A DNA stretch of 64,000 nucleotides from CAZCGA01 sp964498075 (GCA_964498075.1 CAZCGA010000003.1:1-64000), one strand, 5' to 3'. Shown: positions 25,828 through 34,866, numbered from the stretch's first letter. Numbers and translations: made by a program. The notes: a model not told the origin generated them from the sequence alone.

Positions 25828-27882
25828 TCACAGCTCAATTCGATAATTCCCGTGCCGATCCAGCGTCGCGTCCTGACGCGGATGCAGGACGATGGTCGTG
25901 AACGGCTCCTCGATGATCGCCGGACCCTTCACGCGTTGGCCGGCGCGCATGCCGGGGCCGGCGTAGATCGGAACCACGACGAAGCGGCCGCCGAAGAAGG
26001 CTTTGCGGCGGCCCTTGACTGGCGGGCGCGATGCGGAGCGTGCGATCACCGGAATCTGCGGCTTCGCGGTGACGCCGACGGCGGTGAGCCGGACGCTGCG
26101 CAGGATCGGCTCTTCATCGCGCGAAGCATAGGTGTGCAGCTCTTCGTGCAACTCGTGGAAACAGTCAACCAGCACGCCGAGCTCTCGGCGACCCAGGATG
26201 CCGTTGCGCGACGCGATCGGCACGGGGATGTCGAACGTCTGGCCGGGATAACACATGTTCGCGAAGCGTCGGATCTCGACGTGCTTGCGACCGCTGTGGC
26301 GCGACGCTAGCACGTTGCGCGCCGCTTGCTCCATCTCGATGAGCAGCGCATTGAAACGGTCGATGTCGGCCCGCCCCACCGGCGTGATGTAGGCGCGCAT
26401 CTCGTCGATGACGTGATCCGAGAGCAACAACCCCAGGGCTGAGAAGGCCGGCGAGGTCTTCGGCACGAGCACGGTCTTGATACCCAACTCCTCGGCCTGC
26501 GCCGTTGCGTGTACCGGTCCGTTGCCGCCGTAGACGACCATCGTCAGCCCGCGCGGATCAACGCCGCGGGTCGCCGAGATGCGGCGGATGGAGTTGGCCA
26601 TGTTGGCGTTCACCAGCCGATAAATGCCGTGCGCGGCCGCGATCGCATCGAGACGAAGCGGGCGCGCCACCTGCTCCGTGATCGCCTCGCGTACGCCTGC
26701 GGTCCGCAGCCGCATCGTACCGCCGCAGAAGTCGTCGGGGTTGAGATAGCCCAGCAGCAGGTTGGCATCGGTGACCGTCGGCGCGGTGCCGCCGCGGCCG
26801 TAGCAGATGGGACCCGGCTCGGCGCCGGCGCTGCGCGGGCCGACCTGCAACGAGCCGGCAACCACCGCGGCGATCGAGCCGCCGCCGGCACCGATGGACT
26901 GCACGTCGACCATGGGCAGTCCGATGAGATAGCGATGATGCCAGTTCCACCCCGATTTGATCTCCGGCCGGCCGCCGCGAATCAGGCACACGTCGTAGCT
27001 GGTGCCGCCCATGTCGGCGCAGATGAAGTCGTCCGTCTTCGCAGCGCCGGCGATCGCACACGCCGCGATGACGCCGCCGGTGGGTCCGGAGCCGAGCACG
27101 GTGACCGGGCGCCGCCTGATGTATTCCGGCGTCATGATGCCGCCGTTCGACTGCATGACCAGCAGCTCGTGCTGATACCCCGCAACGCGCAGGCGCTCGG
27201 CCAGCCGGCCGAGGTAGCCCTCGATCTTCGGCGCCACGTAGGCGTTCACCAGCGTCGTGCTGGTGCGCTCGAACTCCGGCGCCGACGGCATGACCTCGTG
27301 GGAGAGGGAGATGCTCATCCCCGGGCACTCCTCGGCGGCGATCGCACGCACGCGCTGCTCGTGCGTCGGGTTGATGAACGAGAACATGAACACCACCGCA
27401 AGCGACTGCGTCCCCTGTCTCTTGAGACGCCGCAACGCCGCACGCACTGCGGTCTCGTCCAGCGGGACGAGGACGTTGCCCTCGTAGTCGAGCCGCTCCG
27501 GCACGCCGATGCGGCGGCGGCGCTGTGCGATCGGCGGCGGCGGCGGCAAGGCCGGGTCCCAAATGTCTTCCTTGAAGCCGCGGCGCAGCTCGATCTCGTC
27601 GCGATGACCTTGCGTGGTGATCAGTCCAGTCACCGCGCCGCTCATCTCGATCATCGTGTTGTCGGCGGTGGTGGTGCCATGCACGACTGCCGCCGTCTCC
27701 GACAACAACTCTCCCAAAGTGAGATGCTCGCCGCGGGCGAGTTGGTCGATGCCGCCTATCACGCCTTCCGACTGATCACGCGGCGTCGTCGGGCTCTTGC
27801 TGAGTCGCAGCGTGCCGTCGGGACGCACCAGCACGAAATCGGTGAACGTGCCGCCGACGTCGATGCCAATGCGGAAGGTCAT
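25828..27882 (-). CDS. hyuA: Hydantoinase/oxoprolinase subunit A
   Basis: HyuA-type subunit of 684 residues, an ATP-dependent amidohydrolase/carboxylase chain (N-methylhydantoinase, 5-oxoprolinase, acetone or acetophenone carboxylase-like). It has the sugar-kinase/ASKHA ATP-binding start MTFRIGIDVGGTFTDFVLV, a second phosphate motif CADMGGTSYDVCLI, and VVYGGNGPVHATAQAEELG near residue 455. The length is typical. It pairs with subunit B just upstream on the same strand (37 bases between). No ribosome site is visible before the ATG, because an inverted repeat (27887-27997) occupies that position. The substrate cannot be assigned. Confidence 0.92.
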   Translation of the reverse strand: MTFRIGIDVGGTFTDFVLVRPDGTLRLSKSPTTPRDQSEGVIGGIDQLARGEHLTLGELLSETAAVVHGTTTADNTMIEMSGAVTGLITTQGHRDEIELRRGFKEDIWDPALPPPPPIAQRRRRIGVPERLDYEGNVLVPLDETAVRAALRRLKRQGTQSLAVVFMFSFINPTHEQRVRAIAAEECPGMSISLSHEVMPSAPEFERTSTTLVNAYVAPKIEGYLGRLAERLRVAGYQHELLVMQSNGGIMTPEYIRRRPVTVLGSGPTGGVIAACAIAGAAKTDDFICADMGGTSYDVCLIRGGRPEIKSGWNWHHRYLIGLPMVDVQSIGAGGGSIAAVVAGSLQVGPRSAGAEPGPICYGRGGTAPTVTDANLLLGYLNPDDFCGGTMRLRTAGVREAITEQVARPLRLDAIAAAHGIYRLVNANMANSIRRISATRGVDPRGLTMVVYGGNGPVHATAQAEELGIKTVLVPKTSPAFSALGLLLSDHVIDEMRAYITPVGRADIDRFNALLIEMEQAARNVLASRHSGRKHVEIRRFANMCYPGQTFDIPVPIASRNGILGRRELGVLVDCFHELHEELHTYASRDEEPILRSVRLTAVGVTAKPQIPVIARSASRPPVKGRRKAFFGGRFVVVPIYAGPGMRAGQRVKGPAIIEEPFTTIVLHPRQDATLDRHGNYRIEL

Positions 27883-27886
27883 GACG

Positions 27887-27997
27887 GACAGACAACAGAC
27901 AACAGACTTGCCGTACGTATCACCGGTGCTCCTCCCTCTCGTCCAGGCGGTTTCCGAGTCTGTTGTCTGTTGTCTGAACGTCTGTTGTCTGTTGTCT
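27887..27997. repeat. GTCTGTTGTC inverted repeat between hyuB and hyuA
   Basis: The left arm (27887-27907) is built from the unit GACAACA and the right arm (27958-27997) from TGTTGTC, each repeated. The arms are complementary and enclose about 50 bases. The right arm and loop lie inside the 3' end of hyuB and encode its last 26 residues. The left arm covers the hyuA ribosome-binding region. A related element occurs at 47341-47420. Confidence 0.75.
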
Positions 27998-29827
27998 CGC
28001 CTGGGCGCGGAGGTTCCCAGTGGCCGCCAAATCGATCGTCAGTGTGAGGTCCTCCAGCGAGCCCGTGAGCACTACGCCGTAGTCGCGGCGCGCGGCTTCG
28101 ACGGAGACGTACTCGTCGAGGACATCATCGAGCACTTTCTGCGGATCGCGTTCGAGCGGGTCGCCCCAACCACCGCCGCCGCCGTAGCGGTACTCGTAGC
28201 GTTCGCCGGGCTCATGATCGACGTAGAACGCGGTGGTCTCGACGACGTGCTCGTGCGGTCCGCCGCAGCGCAGCTTGAGCTGATTCGGGGCGCCGGGCTT
28301 GCCGCCGGCGATGCCCGGCATCGGGTACTTCATGCCGACGACGTAGGTGTAGATCTGCGACGGCGCGCACAGCTCTTTGATGTAGAGCGTGCCCGGACAG
28401 CCGCGCCACTTGCCCGGCCCGCCCGTGTCGGTAGCGTAGTCACGTGACAGGTGGCGCACCGGGAAGATGCTCTCGTTGATCTCGCCGGTGGCGCGGATGA
28501 GATTTCCAAAGCTGACGTTCATCGCGCCCCAACCGTCCTGTCCGTGCACCGCGCCGCAGTAGGCGCCGAAGGTGTCGACAGAGTGATCGATGAACAGCTG
28601 GCCGGTTTTCGGATTCTTGCCGAAGATCACCGTCGGCATACCCATCTTGTAGATCTGCGGGCAGCAACGTTCCGGGATCACTTGCTCCAGCGCCTTGGCG
28701 ATCGCCTCACCGACCTCGGTGCCCGGATGATGCGTGCCGGCGGCGACGGATTTCTCCGGCGGCGGGTTGAGGCAGCAGCCCTGCGGAACGATGAGATCGA
28801 TCGAGTTGAAGAAGCCTTCGTTCTTCGGGATCGACGGGTCCATCATGCTGGCGATCTGTGCCACCACGTAGCCGCGGGTGTTGCCGAAGGTGGAGTAGGC
28901 TTGCAGGTTGTCGCGTGTGTCGGAGCCGGTGAAGTCGACGCCGAGGTCACTGCCCTTCACCGTCACCTTGCAATGGATGTGGATGTCCTTGTTCCCCTTC
29001 GGGTCGTGGTCGACGTAGACGTCGGACTCGTAGACGCCATCGCGCCATTTCGCGACTTCTTCTTTGAAGCGGCGCTCGGCGTAGTCGATCATGTACCGCG
29101 CGGCGCCACGCACGGCAGCGACGCCGTGACGCGCGATGACTTCCTTTAGCCTGCGGGCACCGAGCTGCGCCGCACCGACTTGGGCGCGCAGGTCGCCGAC
29201 GAAGGTCGGCGTGCGATTGTTCACCTTCATGAAGTAGGTGATGTCCTTGCGCTCGACGCCCTTCTCGAAGATCTTCACCGCCGGGAAGCGCACGCCTTCC
29301 GCCCAGATGTCGCGCGCATCGACGTTGTAGCCGCCGGGCATGGCGCCGCCGGTGTCGGCGTGGTGGCATTGGATGGAAGCGATGAGCACCATCTCACCGT
29401 CGTAGAAGACGGGCGCGAAGATGTTGTAGTCAGGCAAGTGGCCGCCGCCATGGTACGGGTCGTTGGCAACGAGCACGTCGCCGTCGAAGAGGCCGTCACG
29501 ACCGAAGAACTCCAGTGCGAAGCGCACCGGCAGCGTCGAGCTGAGCATGAACTGCGGGATGCCGACGCTGAGCGCGGCGAGGGCGCCGTTCGCGTCGAGG
29601 ATGGTGGCGTTGCGCTCATTCGACTGGTTGAGGATCGGCGTCGTCGCCGTCAGGCTCACGTGCGTTGCCATCTCGTAGGCGATGGTCTCCATCGCACCGC
29701 GAATGATCTCTGCGCTCACGGCGTCGACAGTCGGGCTCCGCAGCGCGCGTAACGCCGGACGTGCCTTCGTGCGTGCGGCCGTTCGCGCCGCACGTTTCAG
29801 CTTTCGCCGTACGGTTCCGGATCGCAT
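27920..29827 (-). CDS. hyuB: Hydantoinase/oxoprolinase subunit B
   Basis: HyuB-type subunit of 635 residues. The ATG at 29827 has AGAGGA 5 bases upstream, and a leader of Arg/Lys/Ala precedes the domain. The family core is clear: SAEIIRGAMETIAYEMATHVSLTA, VANDPYHGGGHLPDYNIFAPVF, SIQCHHADTGGAMPGGYNVDARDIWAEG and YATDTGGPGKWRG. It ends normally at RDYGVVLTG. About 45 residues follow, the last 26 of which (from RQQTTDVQTTDNR) are encoded by the inverted repeat between the genes, so the native stop was probably lost or moved. It works as a complex with HyuA. Confidence 0.92.
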   Translation of the reverse strand: MRSGTVRRKLKRAARTAARTKARPALRALRSPTVDAVSAEIIRGAMETIAYEMATHVSLTATTPILNQSNERNATILDANGALAALSVGIPQFMLSSTLPVRFALEFFGRDGLFDGDVLVANDPYHGGGHLPDYNIFAPVFYDGEMVLIASIQCHHADTGGAMPGGYNVDARDIWAEGVRFPAVKIFEKGVERKDITYFMKVNNRTPTFVGDLRAQVGAAQLGARRLKEVIARHGVAAVRGAARYMIDYAERRFKEEVAKWRDGVYESDVYVDHDPKGNKDIHIHCKVTVKGSDLGVDFTGSDTRDNLQAYSTFGNTRGYVVAQIASMMDPSIPKNEGFFNSIDLIVPQGCCLNPPPEKSVAAGTHHPGTEVGEAIAKALEQVIPERCCPQIYKMGMPTVIFGKNPKTGQLFIDHSVDTFGAYCGAVHGQDGWGAMNVSFGNLIRATGEINESIFPVRHLSRDYATDTGGPGKWRGCPGTLYIKELCAPSQIYTYVVGMKYPMPGIAGGKPGAPNQLKLRCGGPHEHVVETTAFYVDHEPGERYEYRYGGGGGWGDPLERDPQKVLDDVLDEYVSVEAARRDYGVVLTGSLEDLTLTIDLAATGNLRAQARQQTTDVQTTDNRLGNRLDEREEHR

Positions 29828-30037
29828 CGTGTCCTCTCGGTTGTTGGAACCTTCGTTGCGGTCTATTAGCCAGCTTTGCGGTGAAAGTCGATGCACTCGG
29901 GACGTCACCGCGCTTTCAGCGCGATCACCGGCGCAGCGCCGCGCCCTGTTCCCGCCTTACCGGCAGACTAGGAGCCGGCCTGTGCTGCGGATGGCGCACT
30001 GCGCCGCCGGGGCCGGGGAAGCGCGCCCGCTGCGCCG

Positions 30038-30778
30038 CTACTGAATGCGGCGGAGCGGCTCCACGAGCTGCGGCAGCCAGCGTTGTGGGTAGGTGGCGAT
30101 CTCCCCAGGCACGCCGAGCGGCTCAGGACCCGCCGCGGGAGCCGTCGACAAGGTTCCGCACATGCGATCCCAAACGGAGAGTAGTGTGCCGAAGTTGTGT
30201 GCGCTCGTGCGCGGCACGTGATGCATGCGATGCAGGCGCGGCGTGATGAATAGCGGCGTCAGGAATCGGAGCATGACCCTCAGGTTCGCGTGCCCGAACG
30301 CCGCCCACGCCGCAAAAATCCCGCTGGCGATGGCGACGGCCGAGAGGGGAAAGCCAAGCACGACGAGCACCACCGGCGAGAGGAGGTGACGCAGGGTGTG
30401 TTCCAGAATGTGCGCGCGAAACGCCGCCAGCCAATCGAGGGTGCGGCTCGAATGGTGCACCTTGTGCAGCTCCCACAGCGCGGGGACGCGATGCAGCAGT
30501 ACGTGCGACACGAACGCCCCAAGGTCGTACAGGACGGTCGCGAGTACCACGATCAGCCAAAAAGGGGCGTGGTCGAGCAGCATCCCATCCGGTGCGCCGA
30601 CCCAGCGCACTGACTGCGTTCGCAGCGCGTATGAGAGCAACACGCCTCCCGTGACGAAGTACCACACGTCGGTCGAGAAGAACGGCCGCAGGAATGGCGA
30701 TGCCAGGTAGCGCAGCGAGGGAACGCGCTCGGCCAGCGTCAACGCAAGCATCGCCGTGACCACAATCAAGACGTCCAT
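30038..30778 (-). CDS. Sterol desaturase / fatty acid hydroxylase superfamily protein
   Basis: Integral membrane di-iron oxygenase-like protein (246 residues) with four or five hydrophobic helices. The histidine clusters are HVLLHRVPALWELHKVHHSS (HxxxH and HxxHH) and HRMHHVPRTSAHNFG (HxxHH plus H), as in ERG3/BETA carotene-hydroxylase-type enzymes. These proteins hydroxylate or desaturate lipids using oxygen. GGAGG lies 6 bases before the ATG at 30778. It converges on nothing: the sigma factor gene ends 93 bases upstream on the same strand. The lipid substrate is unknown. Confidence 0.88.
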   Translation of the reverse strand: MDVLIVVTAMLALTLAERVPSLRYLASPFLRPFFSTDVWYFVTGGVLLSYALRTQSVRWVGAPDGMLLDHAPFWLIVVLATVLYDLGAFVSHVLLHRVPALWELHKVHHSSRTLDWLAAFRAHILEHTLRHLLSPVVLVVLGFPLSAVAIASGIFAAWAAFGHANLRVMLRFLTPLFITPRLHRMHHVPRTSAHNFGTLLSVWDRMCGTLSTAPAAGPEPLGVPGEIATYPQRWLPQLVEPLRRIQ

Positions 30779-30871
30779 TCGACACCTCCAGCGTCGGTCC
30801 TCGGCCGCCGTCGCGAAACCTGCGCGTGCCAGGCCGACTCACGGAGGAAGACGTTGGAGAGAGCAGATTCG

Positions 30872-31834
30872 TTACACGTCGGAAGAATCAGGCTGGGAGC
30901 TGAAGTGCACGGCGCTCAGCTTGCGCGAGGCGAGGACCGAATGCAGCTGCGCGATGCGCCCGTCCGGACCGAGGTCGCAGCGCAGCACGGCCCGCGGCGC
31001 CTGCTGGTTTCGCGCGCTGGCATATTCGATCAGCACGGCCGGCAACCCGTTGATGTAGCGGAAGGTCAGGCGCGCACCTTCGGCGCGCCGCCGGGCAACA
31101 CGCAGGTGCAGCAGCGCCACCCTGCTGCGGCCCGCCAACGGGCCGTGCAGCGCCGTGTACTCGCCGCCGCCATCGGCGACGGTGCGCACGGACTCCACGA
31201 GCAACGCCTCGACGCCCGCGACGTCCTGCGCCATGAGGCCGCGCACGAGCTTTTCCAGCACCCTGCGGGTCTTCTCCTGGAGCTCGCGCGTGGGCCGGCA
31301 CCGTTCACGGCCATAGGTGCGCATGGCGCGACGCGCCCGGTGGTGCGTAATCCGCACGTTTCCCTCGGACATCTGCAGCGCCACCGCCACCTCGCGCGCC
31401 GCGTAGTCGAATACGTCGCGCAGCAACAGCACGGCGCGCTGCCGTGGAGTGAGCGCTTCGAGCGCGAGGAGAAAGGCGAAGGATACGCTTTCCAGCAGCT
31501 CGTAGTGTCCCTCTGGACTTCGCGCCGGCTCGGCGGACGGCAACGCGTCGGCTTCCTGTGTCTCGATCGGCGACGGCAGCCACGCGCCGACGTACGCGCC
31601 GCGGCGCCGGCGGCGCAGCACGTCGAGGCCGAGGTTGGTGGCTACACGCACCAGCCACGGGCGCCACGCGTCATCACCCAACGGCGGCGCACCGGCGACG
31701 GCACGCGCGAAGGTCTCTTGCACGATGTCGTCGGCGTCCGCCGCACACCCGGTCAGCCGATAGCTCAACCCCCACAGCAGGCGCTGGTGGGTGTGGAAGA
31801 GGCCTTCGAGGCTCGTGCCGGCGGCGTGGGTCAT
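30872..31834 (-). CDS. ECF41-type RNA polymerase sigma factor with SnoaL-like domain
   Basis: Extracytoplasmic-function sigma factor of 320 residues (ATG 31834). A GTG at 31888 would add 18 residues and overlap the upstream gene. Sigma2 is LFHTHQRLLWGLSYRLTGCAADADDIVQETFARAV, sigma4 LEALTPRQRAVLLLRDVFDYAAREVAVALQMSEGNVRITHHRAR. The C-terminal 110 residues form a SnoaL/NTF2-like domain containing the DGGG motif (VADGGGEYTAL) and a late KL motif (ASRKLSAV), marks of the ECF41 group, in which this domain replaces an anti-sigma factor. Cognate promoters typically carry TGTCACA-like boxes; no partner COE gene is adjacent. Confidence 0.87.
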   Translation of the reverse strand: MTHAAGTSLEGLFHTHQRLLWGLSYRLTGCAADADDIVQETFARAVAGAPPLGDDAWRPWLVRVATNLGLDVLRRRRRGAYVGAWLPSPIETQEADALPSAEPARSPEGHYELLESVSFAFLLALEALTPRQRAVLLLRDVFDYAAREVAVALQMSEGNVRITHHRARRAMRTYGRERCRPTRELQEKTRRVLEKLVRGLMAQDVAGVEALLVESVRTVADGGGEYTALHGPLAGRSRVALLHLRVARRRAEGARLTFRYINGLPAVLIEYASARNQQAPRAVLRCDLGPDGRIAQLHSVLASRKLSAVHFSSQPDSSDV

Positions 31835-31871
31835 GGTCGCAGGCTTTGTAACGTTCGAGCGGGGGAAAGCG

Positions 31872-32423
31872 TTACACGCGTTTTCCACTTGGTGCCGTTG
31901 CGATGAGAGCAGGACGCGGTCCTTCCGCTCCCACCGTCGATACAGGTGAAAGAGGCTTGCTCAGAAAACGTGTAGCCGAATTGGCGACGACAAAGTCGGC
32001 GAACCCGAAGCTCTCGTACAGCGCGCGTGCGCGCCGATTGTCATCTTGGACTTCGAGCGTGAGCTTGCAACACCCTCGACGGAGCGCATGCGCCTCGGCC
32101 GCCGCCAGGAGCGCTCGGCCAATGCCCTGCCCGCGGTACTCAGGAACAACCGCCAGGTCGTGGATGTTGAGGAGTGGGCACGCCTGGAACGTGGAGAATC
32201 CAAAGAAACACACGGCAACGCCAACGGCTCGCTGATCGGCGAACGCGAGTAGCACCAACGCATGCGGAATATCCCGCAGCGCCGGAACAAGTCGCTCGCG
32301 GACCTGTGGAGTGAGCGGCGCTCCGCCACCGACGGGATCCACGGCGTAGGAGTTGAGCACCTCGACGATTCCCGCACAGTGACCCGGGTTTGAGAAGTCT
32401 GCTTCGTGGATGTCGAGCTGCAT
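31872..32423 (-). CDS. GNAT-family N-acetyltransferase
   Basis: Acetyl-CoA-dependent acetyltransferase of 183 residues (ATG 32423, chosen over a longer frame to 32474 because MQLDIHEADFSNPGHC begins the domain). The acetyl-CoA loop is VVPEYRGQGIGRALLAAAE (R/Q-x-x-G-x-G/A), preceded by LLNIHDLAV and followed by CCKLTLEVQDDNRRARALYESFGF. This is the standard GNAT beta4-alpha3 and beta5 layout. The substrate is unknown. It lies 37 bases upstream of the sigma factor on the same strand and may be cotranscribed. Confidence 0.9.
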   Translation of the reverse strand: MQLDIHEADFSNPGHCAGIVEVLNSYAVDPVGGGAPLTPQVRERLVPALRDIPHALVLLAFADQRAVGVAVCFFGFSTFQACPLLNIHDLAVVPEYRGQGIGRALLAAAEAHALRRGCCKLTLEVQDDNRRARALYESFGFADFVVANSATRFLSKPLSPVSTVGAEGPRPALIATAPSGKRV

Positions 32424-32510
32424 GGCAACACCCGTGTGTGCACGCGGGCTCATACACCTTGGTGTGCCGACCATTCAAGCTGGCTAGCGAGGCATTTCTC
32501 ACACCGGACT

Positions 32511-32588
32511 AAACGGATTGAACAGATTTTCCGAGAAGCGACTGGTCCGTTTCTGCAGCCGAATCCGTTTAATCCGTTCAATCCGTTG
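32511..32588. repeat. AATCCGTTT-type inverted repeat
   Basis: The left arm AAACGGATTGAACAGATTT (32511-32529) is complementary to the right arm built of AATCCGTTTAATCCGTTCAA and more (32562-32588), in which the 9-base unit AATCCGTTT/C is tandem. A matching left arm is found at 34718-34744. Together with the acyl-CoA dehydrogenase fragment that follows, it fills most of the 326-base gap 32424-32749. Confidence 0.7.
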
Positions 32589-32610
32589 TCAAATGTTCCC
32601 GCTCGGACAA

Positions 32611-32668
32611 GCGCTGGATGTTGTTCGAGCCCATGCCGACGGGACCCAGCAGCGCCATGCGGTTCATG
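32611..32668 (-). pseudogene. Short acyl-CoA dehydrogenase 3'-end fragment
   Basis: On the minus strand these bases encode MNR..MALLGPVGMGSNNIQR, matching the C-terminal MNRWIRMALLGPVGMGSNN of the acyl-CoA dehydrogenase at 42756-43922. A 9-base in-frame deletion removes the WIR region between two CGG triplets. The match stops abruptly at both ends. It is too short to be functional. It lies just upstream of the methyltransferase gene. Confidence 0.75.
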
Positions 32669-32749
32669 CCCACTCCGCACTTCCCGCGTGACCTTTTGGC
32701 GGCGCCGCGGTTCTTACAGTATGGAAGCGCAGCAAAGGAGGAAGACCGA

Positions 32750-33799
32750 ATGACGACACAGCAGAATGCTCCGAACATCAGCGACATGCCGCCGCCGTTT
32801 GCGCTGTTCCAGTTGGCGACCGGTCACTATGTGTCGCATGCCATCTATGTCGCCGCCACGCTCGGGGTCGCCGACGAGTTGGCCCATGGGCCGCGGTCGT
32901 GCGCCGAGTTGGCGGCAGCGACGGCAAGCCACGCGCCGTCACTCAAGCGCGTGCTGCGTCTGCTCGCCAGCGTCGGGGTGTTCAGCGAGACCGACGCCGG
33001 GGACTTTGCGCTGACACCAATCGGCGAGTGTCTGCGAGCCAGTGTGCCCGGCTCGTTTCGTTCGACGGCGCTGTTGTTCACAGGGCCGCTGGTGCGCTCC
33101 GCGTGGGGCGACCTGCTGCACACCGTCCGCACCGGCGAGACCGCCGTGGAACACGTGACCGGCATGAATACCTTCGAGTACTTCGCGCAGCACCCGGAGG
33201 AAGCCGCAGCGTTCGACGAGGCGATGGCGTCCTTCACATCGATGGTGGCGATGGCGGTGGCGGCGGCGTATGACTTCTCCGCGTTTGGAACCCTCGTCGA
33301 CGTCGGCGGCGGCAACGGCGCTCTGCTGATCGGCATCCTGAACGCCAATCCAGGGCTGCGCGGCGTCGTCTTCGACCTTCCCCGCGTCGTCGAAGGCGCT
33401 CAACGGCAGATCGCCGCAGCGGGGCTGACGCCGCGCTGCGCGACCAACGGCGGCGACTTCTTCGAAGCCGTACCGAGCGGCGGCGACGCGTACATCCTCA
33501 AGCACGTCATCCACGACTGGGATGACGCCCGCGCCCTCAAGATCCTCCAGAGCTGTCATCGAGCCATGAAGCCGCAGACGAGGCTGTTGATCGTCGAAGG
33601 CGTCTATCCGCCCCGCATCGATCAGTCCCTCGCCAGCCGAGGGGCAGCGGCGAACGACGTCAACATGCTGGTGTGCACCGGCGGACGGCAGCGCTCGGAG
33701 GCGGAGTTCCGGGAGCTGTTCGCCGCGGCCGGGTTCACGTTCACGCGGATCGTGCCGACGATGGCCGCGTCGAGCGTGATCGAAGGAGCGCGTCCATGA
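32750..33799 (+). CDS. SAM-dependent O-methyltransferase (plant OMT/hydroxyneurosporene type)
   Basis: Methyltransferase of 349 residues with an N-terminal winged-helix dimerisation domain (FALFQLATGHYVSHAIYVAATLGVADEL..LKRVLRLLASVGVF) and a Rossmann SAM domain. LVDVGGGNGALL is motif I, YILKHVIHDWDDARALKIL the family's catalytic-region motif, and RLLIVEGVYPP follows. It methylates hydroxyl groups of small aromatic or isoprenoid compounds in homologues. AAAGGAGG lies 8 bases before the ATG. The next gene overlaps its stop (ATGA). Confidence 0.92.
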   Translation: MTTQQNAPNISDMPPPFALFQLATGHYVSHAIYVAATLGVADELAHGPRSCAELAAATASHAPSLKRVLRLLASVGVFSETDAGDFALTPIGECLRASVPGSFRSTALLFTGPLVRSAWGDLLHTVRTGETAVEHVTGMNTFEYFAQHPEEAAAFDEAMASFTSMVAMAVAAAYDFSAFGTLVDVGGGNGALLIGILNANPGLRGVVFDLPRVVEGAQRQIAAAGLTPRCATNGGDFFEAVPSGGDAYILKHVIHDWDDARALKILQSCHRAMKPQTRLLIVEGVYPPRIDQSLASRGAAANDVNMLVCTGGRQRSEAEFRELFAAAGFTFTRIVPTMAASSVIEGARP

Positions 33800-34680
33800 C
33801 GGAGACCATCACCGTGGGGACCCAAGCCGGCATCCACTCCTTCGGCAGGGGCGACGGCGATCCGGTCGAGGGCGCAGACGTCACCACGTTGGCTCTCGAC
33901 GACGAGGCGATGTGGGCGCTGCTCGACCACCGGCATGTCTGTCGCATCCGCGGTACCGAGGTGACCCGCGTGGCGAGCGTCGAGGGGGCGATCGGCTGGT
34001 GCTTGCTGGTCAAGGACGGCGTCGTATGGGTCGGTACGGACAACGCAGGTCTCTTCCGTCTCGACGGAGATCGAATGGTGCGGGTCCGGTCTCTCGATGC
34101 AGCACCAACCCGGTCGGATTGGTACCACCCGGGAGGGCGTCCCGGGACTTGGTCCATGGCGGCCGATGGTGGTCGCATGTACGTCAACGTGCACGTAGGA
34201 GGGATACTCGTGTCGGACGACGACGGGCGCACGTGGGCGCCGACCATCGATTTGCACGACGACGTTCACCAGGTCAGCGTCGGCACCGGCGGCCGAGTAT
34301 GGGCGGCCACGGGCATGAGGGGGCTGGGAGAGAGCCGCGATGCGGGGCAGACGTGGACCTATCACGCGGCGGGACTACACGCGCCCTACCTCACCTGCGC
34401 GGTCCCGACCTCCGACGGTGTGTTGGTTGCCGCTTCCTCCGGCCATCGCGCCGCTGACGGTGCTGTGTACCGTTTCGACGGTGAGGTCTTCCATCTCTGC
34501 GCCGGCGCGCTGCTCGAACGTCTCGGCAGCACCCTGGCCGCGCGACAGCTCGCCGCCAACGAGAAGGTCGCCGCCGTCGCGGGCTTCGACGATCGCCTGT
34601 ACGCATCGCACGACAGCGGCCGCACCTGGAACTCGATCGCCCAAGGTTTGGCCGACGTCCGGGCGATCGTCATCGGTTGA
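33796..34680 (+). CDS. BNR/sialidase-like repeat protein
   Basis: Protein of 294 residues with Asp-box/BNR repeats (VSDDDGRTWAPT, SRDAGQTWTYH, SHDSGRTWNSI), so a beta-propeller of the sialidase/photosystem-stability-factor type. There is no signal peptide, so it is probably cytoplasmic. The ATG overlaps the methyltransferase stop by 4 bases and has AAGGAG 8 bases upstream, so translation is coupled. The repeats bind no known ligand by themselves. A glycosidase role is not supported because the catalytic residues of sialidases are not evident. Confidence 0.85.
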   Translation: MTETITVGTQAGIHSFGRGDGDPVEGADVTTLALDDEAMWALLDHRHVCRIRGTEVTRVASVEGAIGWCLLVKDGVVWVGTDNAGLFRLDGDRMVRVRSLDAAPTRSDWYHPGGRPGTWSMAADGGRMYVNVHVGGILVSDDDGRTWAPTIDLHDDVHQVSVGTGGRVWAATGMRGLGESRDAGQTWTYHAAGLHAPYLTCAVPTSDGVLVAASSGHRAADGAVYRFDGEVFHLCAGALLERLGSTLAARQLAANEKVAAVAGFDDRLYASHDSGRTWNSIAQGLADVRAIVIG

Positions 34681-34717
34681 CGCTGGTGGCGCGCCGTGCG
34701 GGCAAAGCGTTTCCTAC

Positions 34718-34744
34718 AACGGATTAAACGGATTGAACAGATTT
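34718..34744. repeat. Second copy of the AACGGATT repeat arm
   Basis: AACGGATTAAACGGATTGAA and the following CAGATTT repeat the left arm of the element at 32511, with one extra 9-base unit. The complementary right arm is absent. The copy lies in the 186-base gap between the BNR gene and the convergent Thr/Pro protein gene; the rest of that gap shows nothing. Confidence 0.65.
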
Positions 34745-34866
34745 CCAGAGAAGAGAATGGCCGGCGCCGAACCGCTCGCCCTAAAGGAGCCGCCTTCTTC
34801 CGGCGGCATCTCGAAGGGCGCCCATTGGTGTGATCGGCGCGCTTGACGATCCTCAATGCGCCATCG

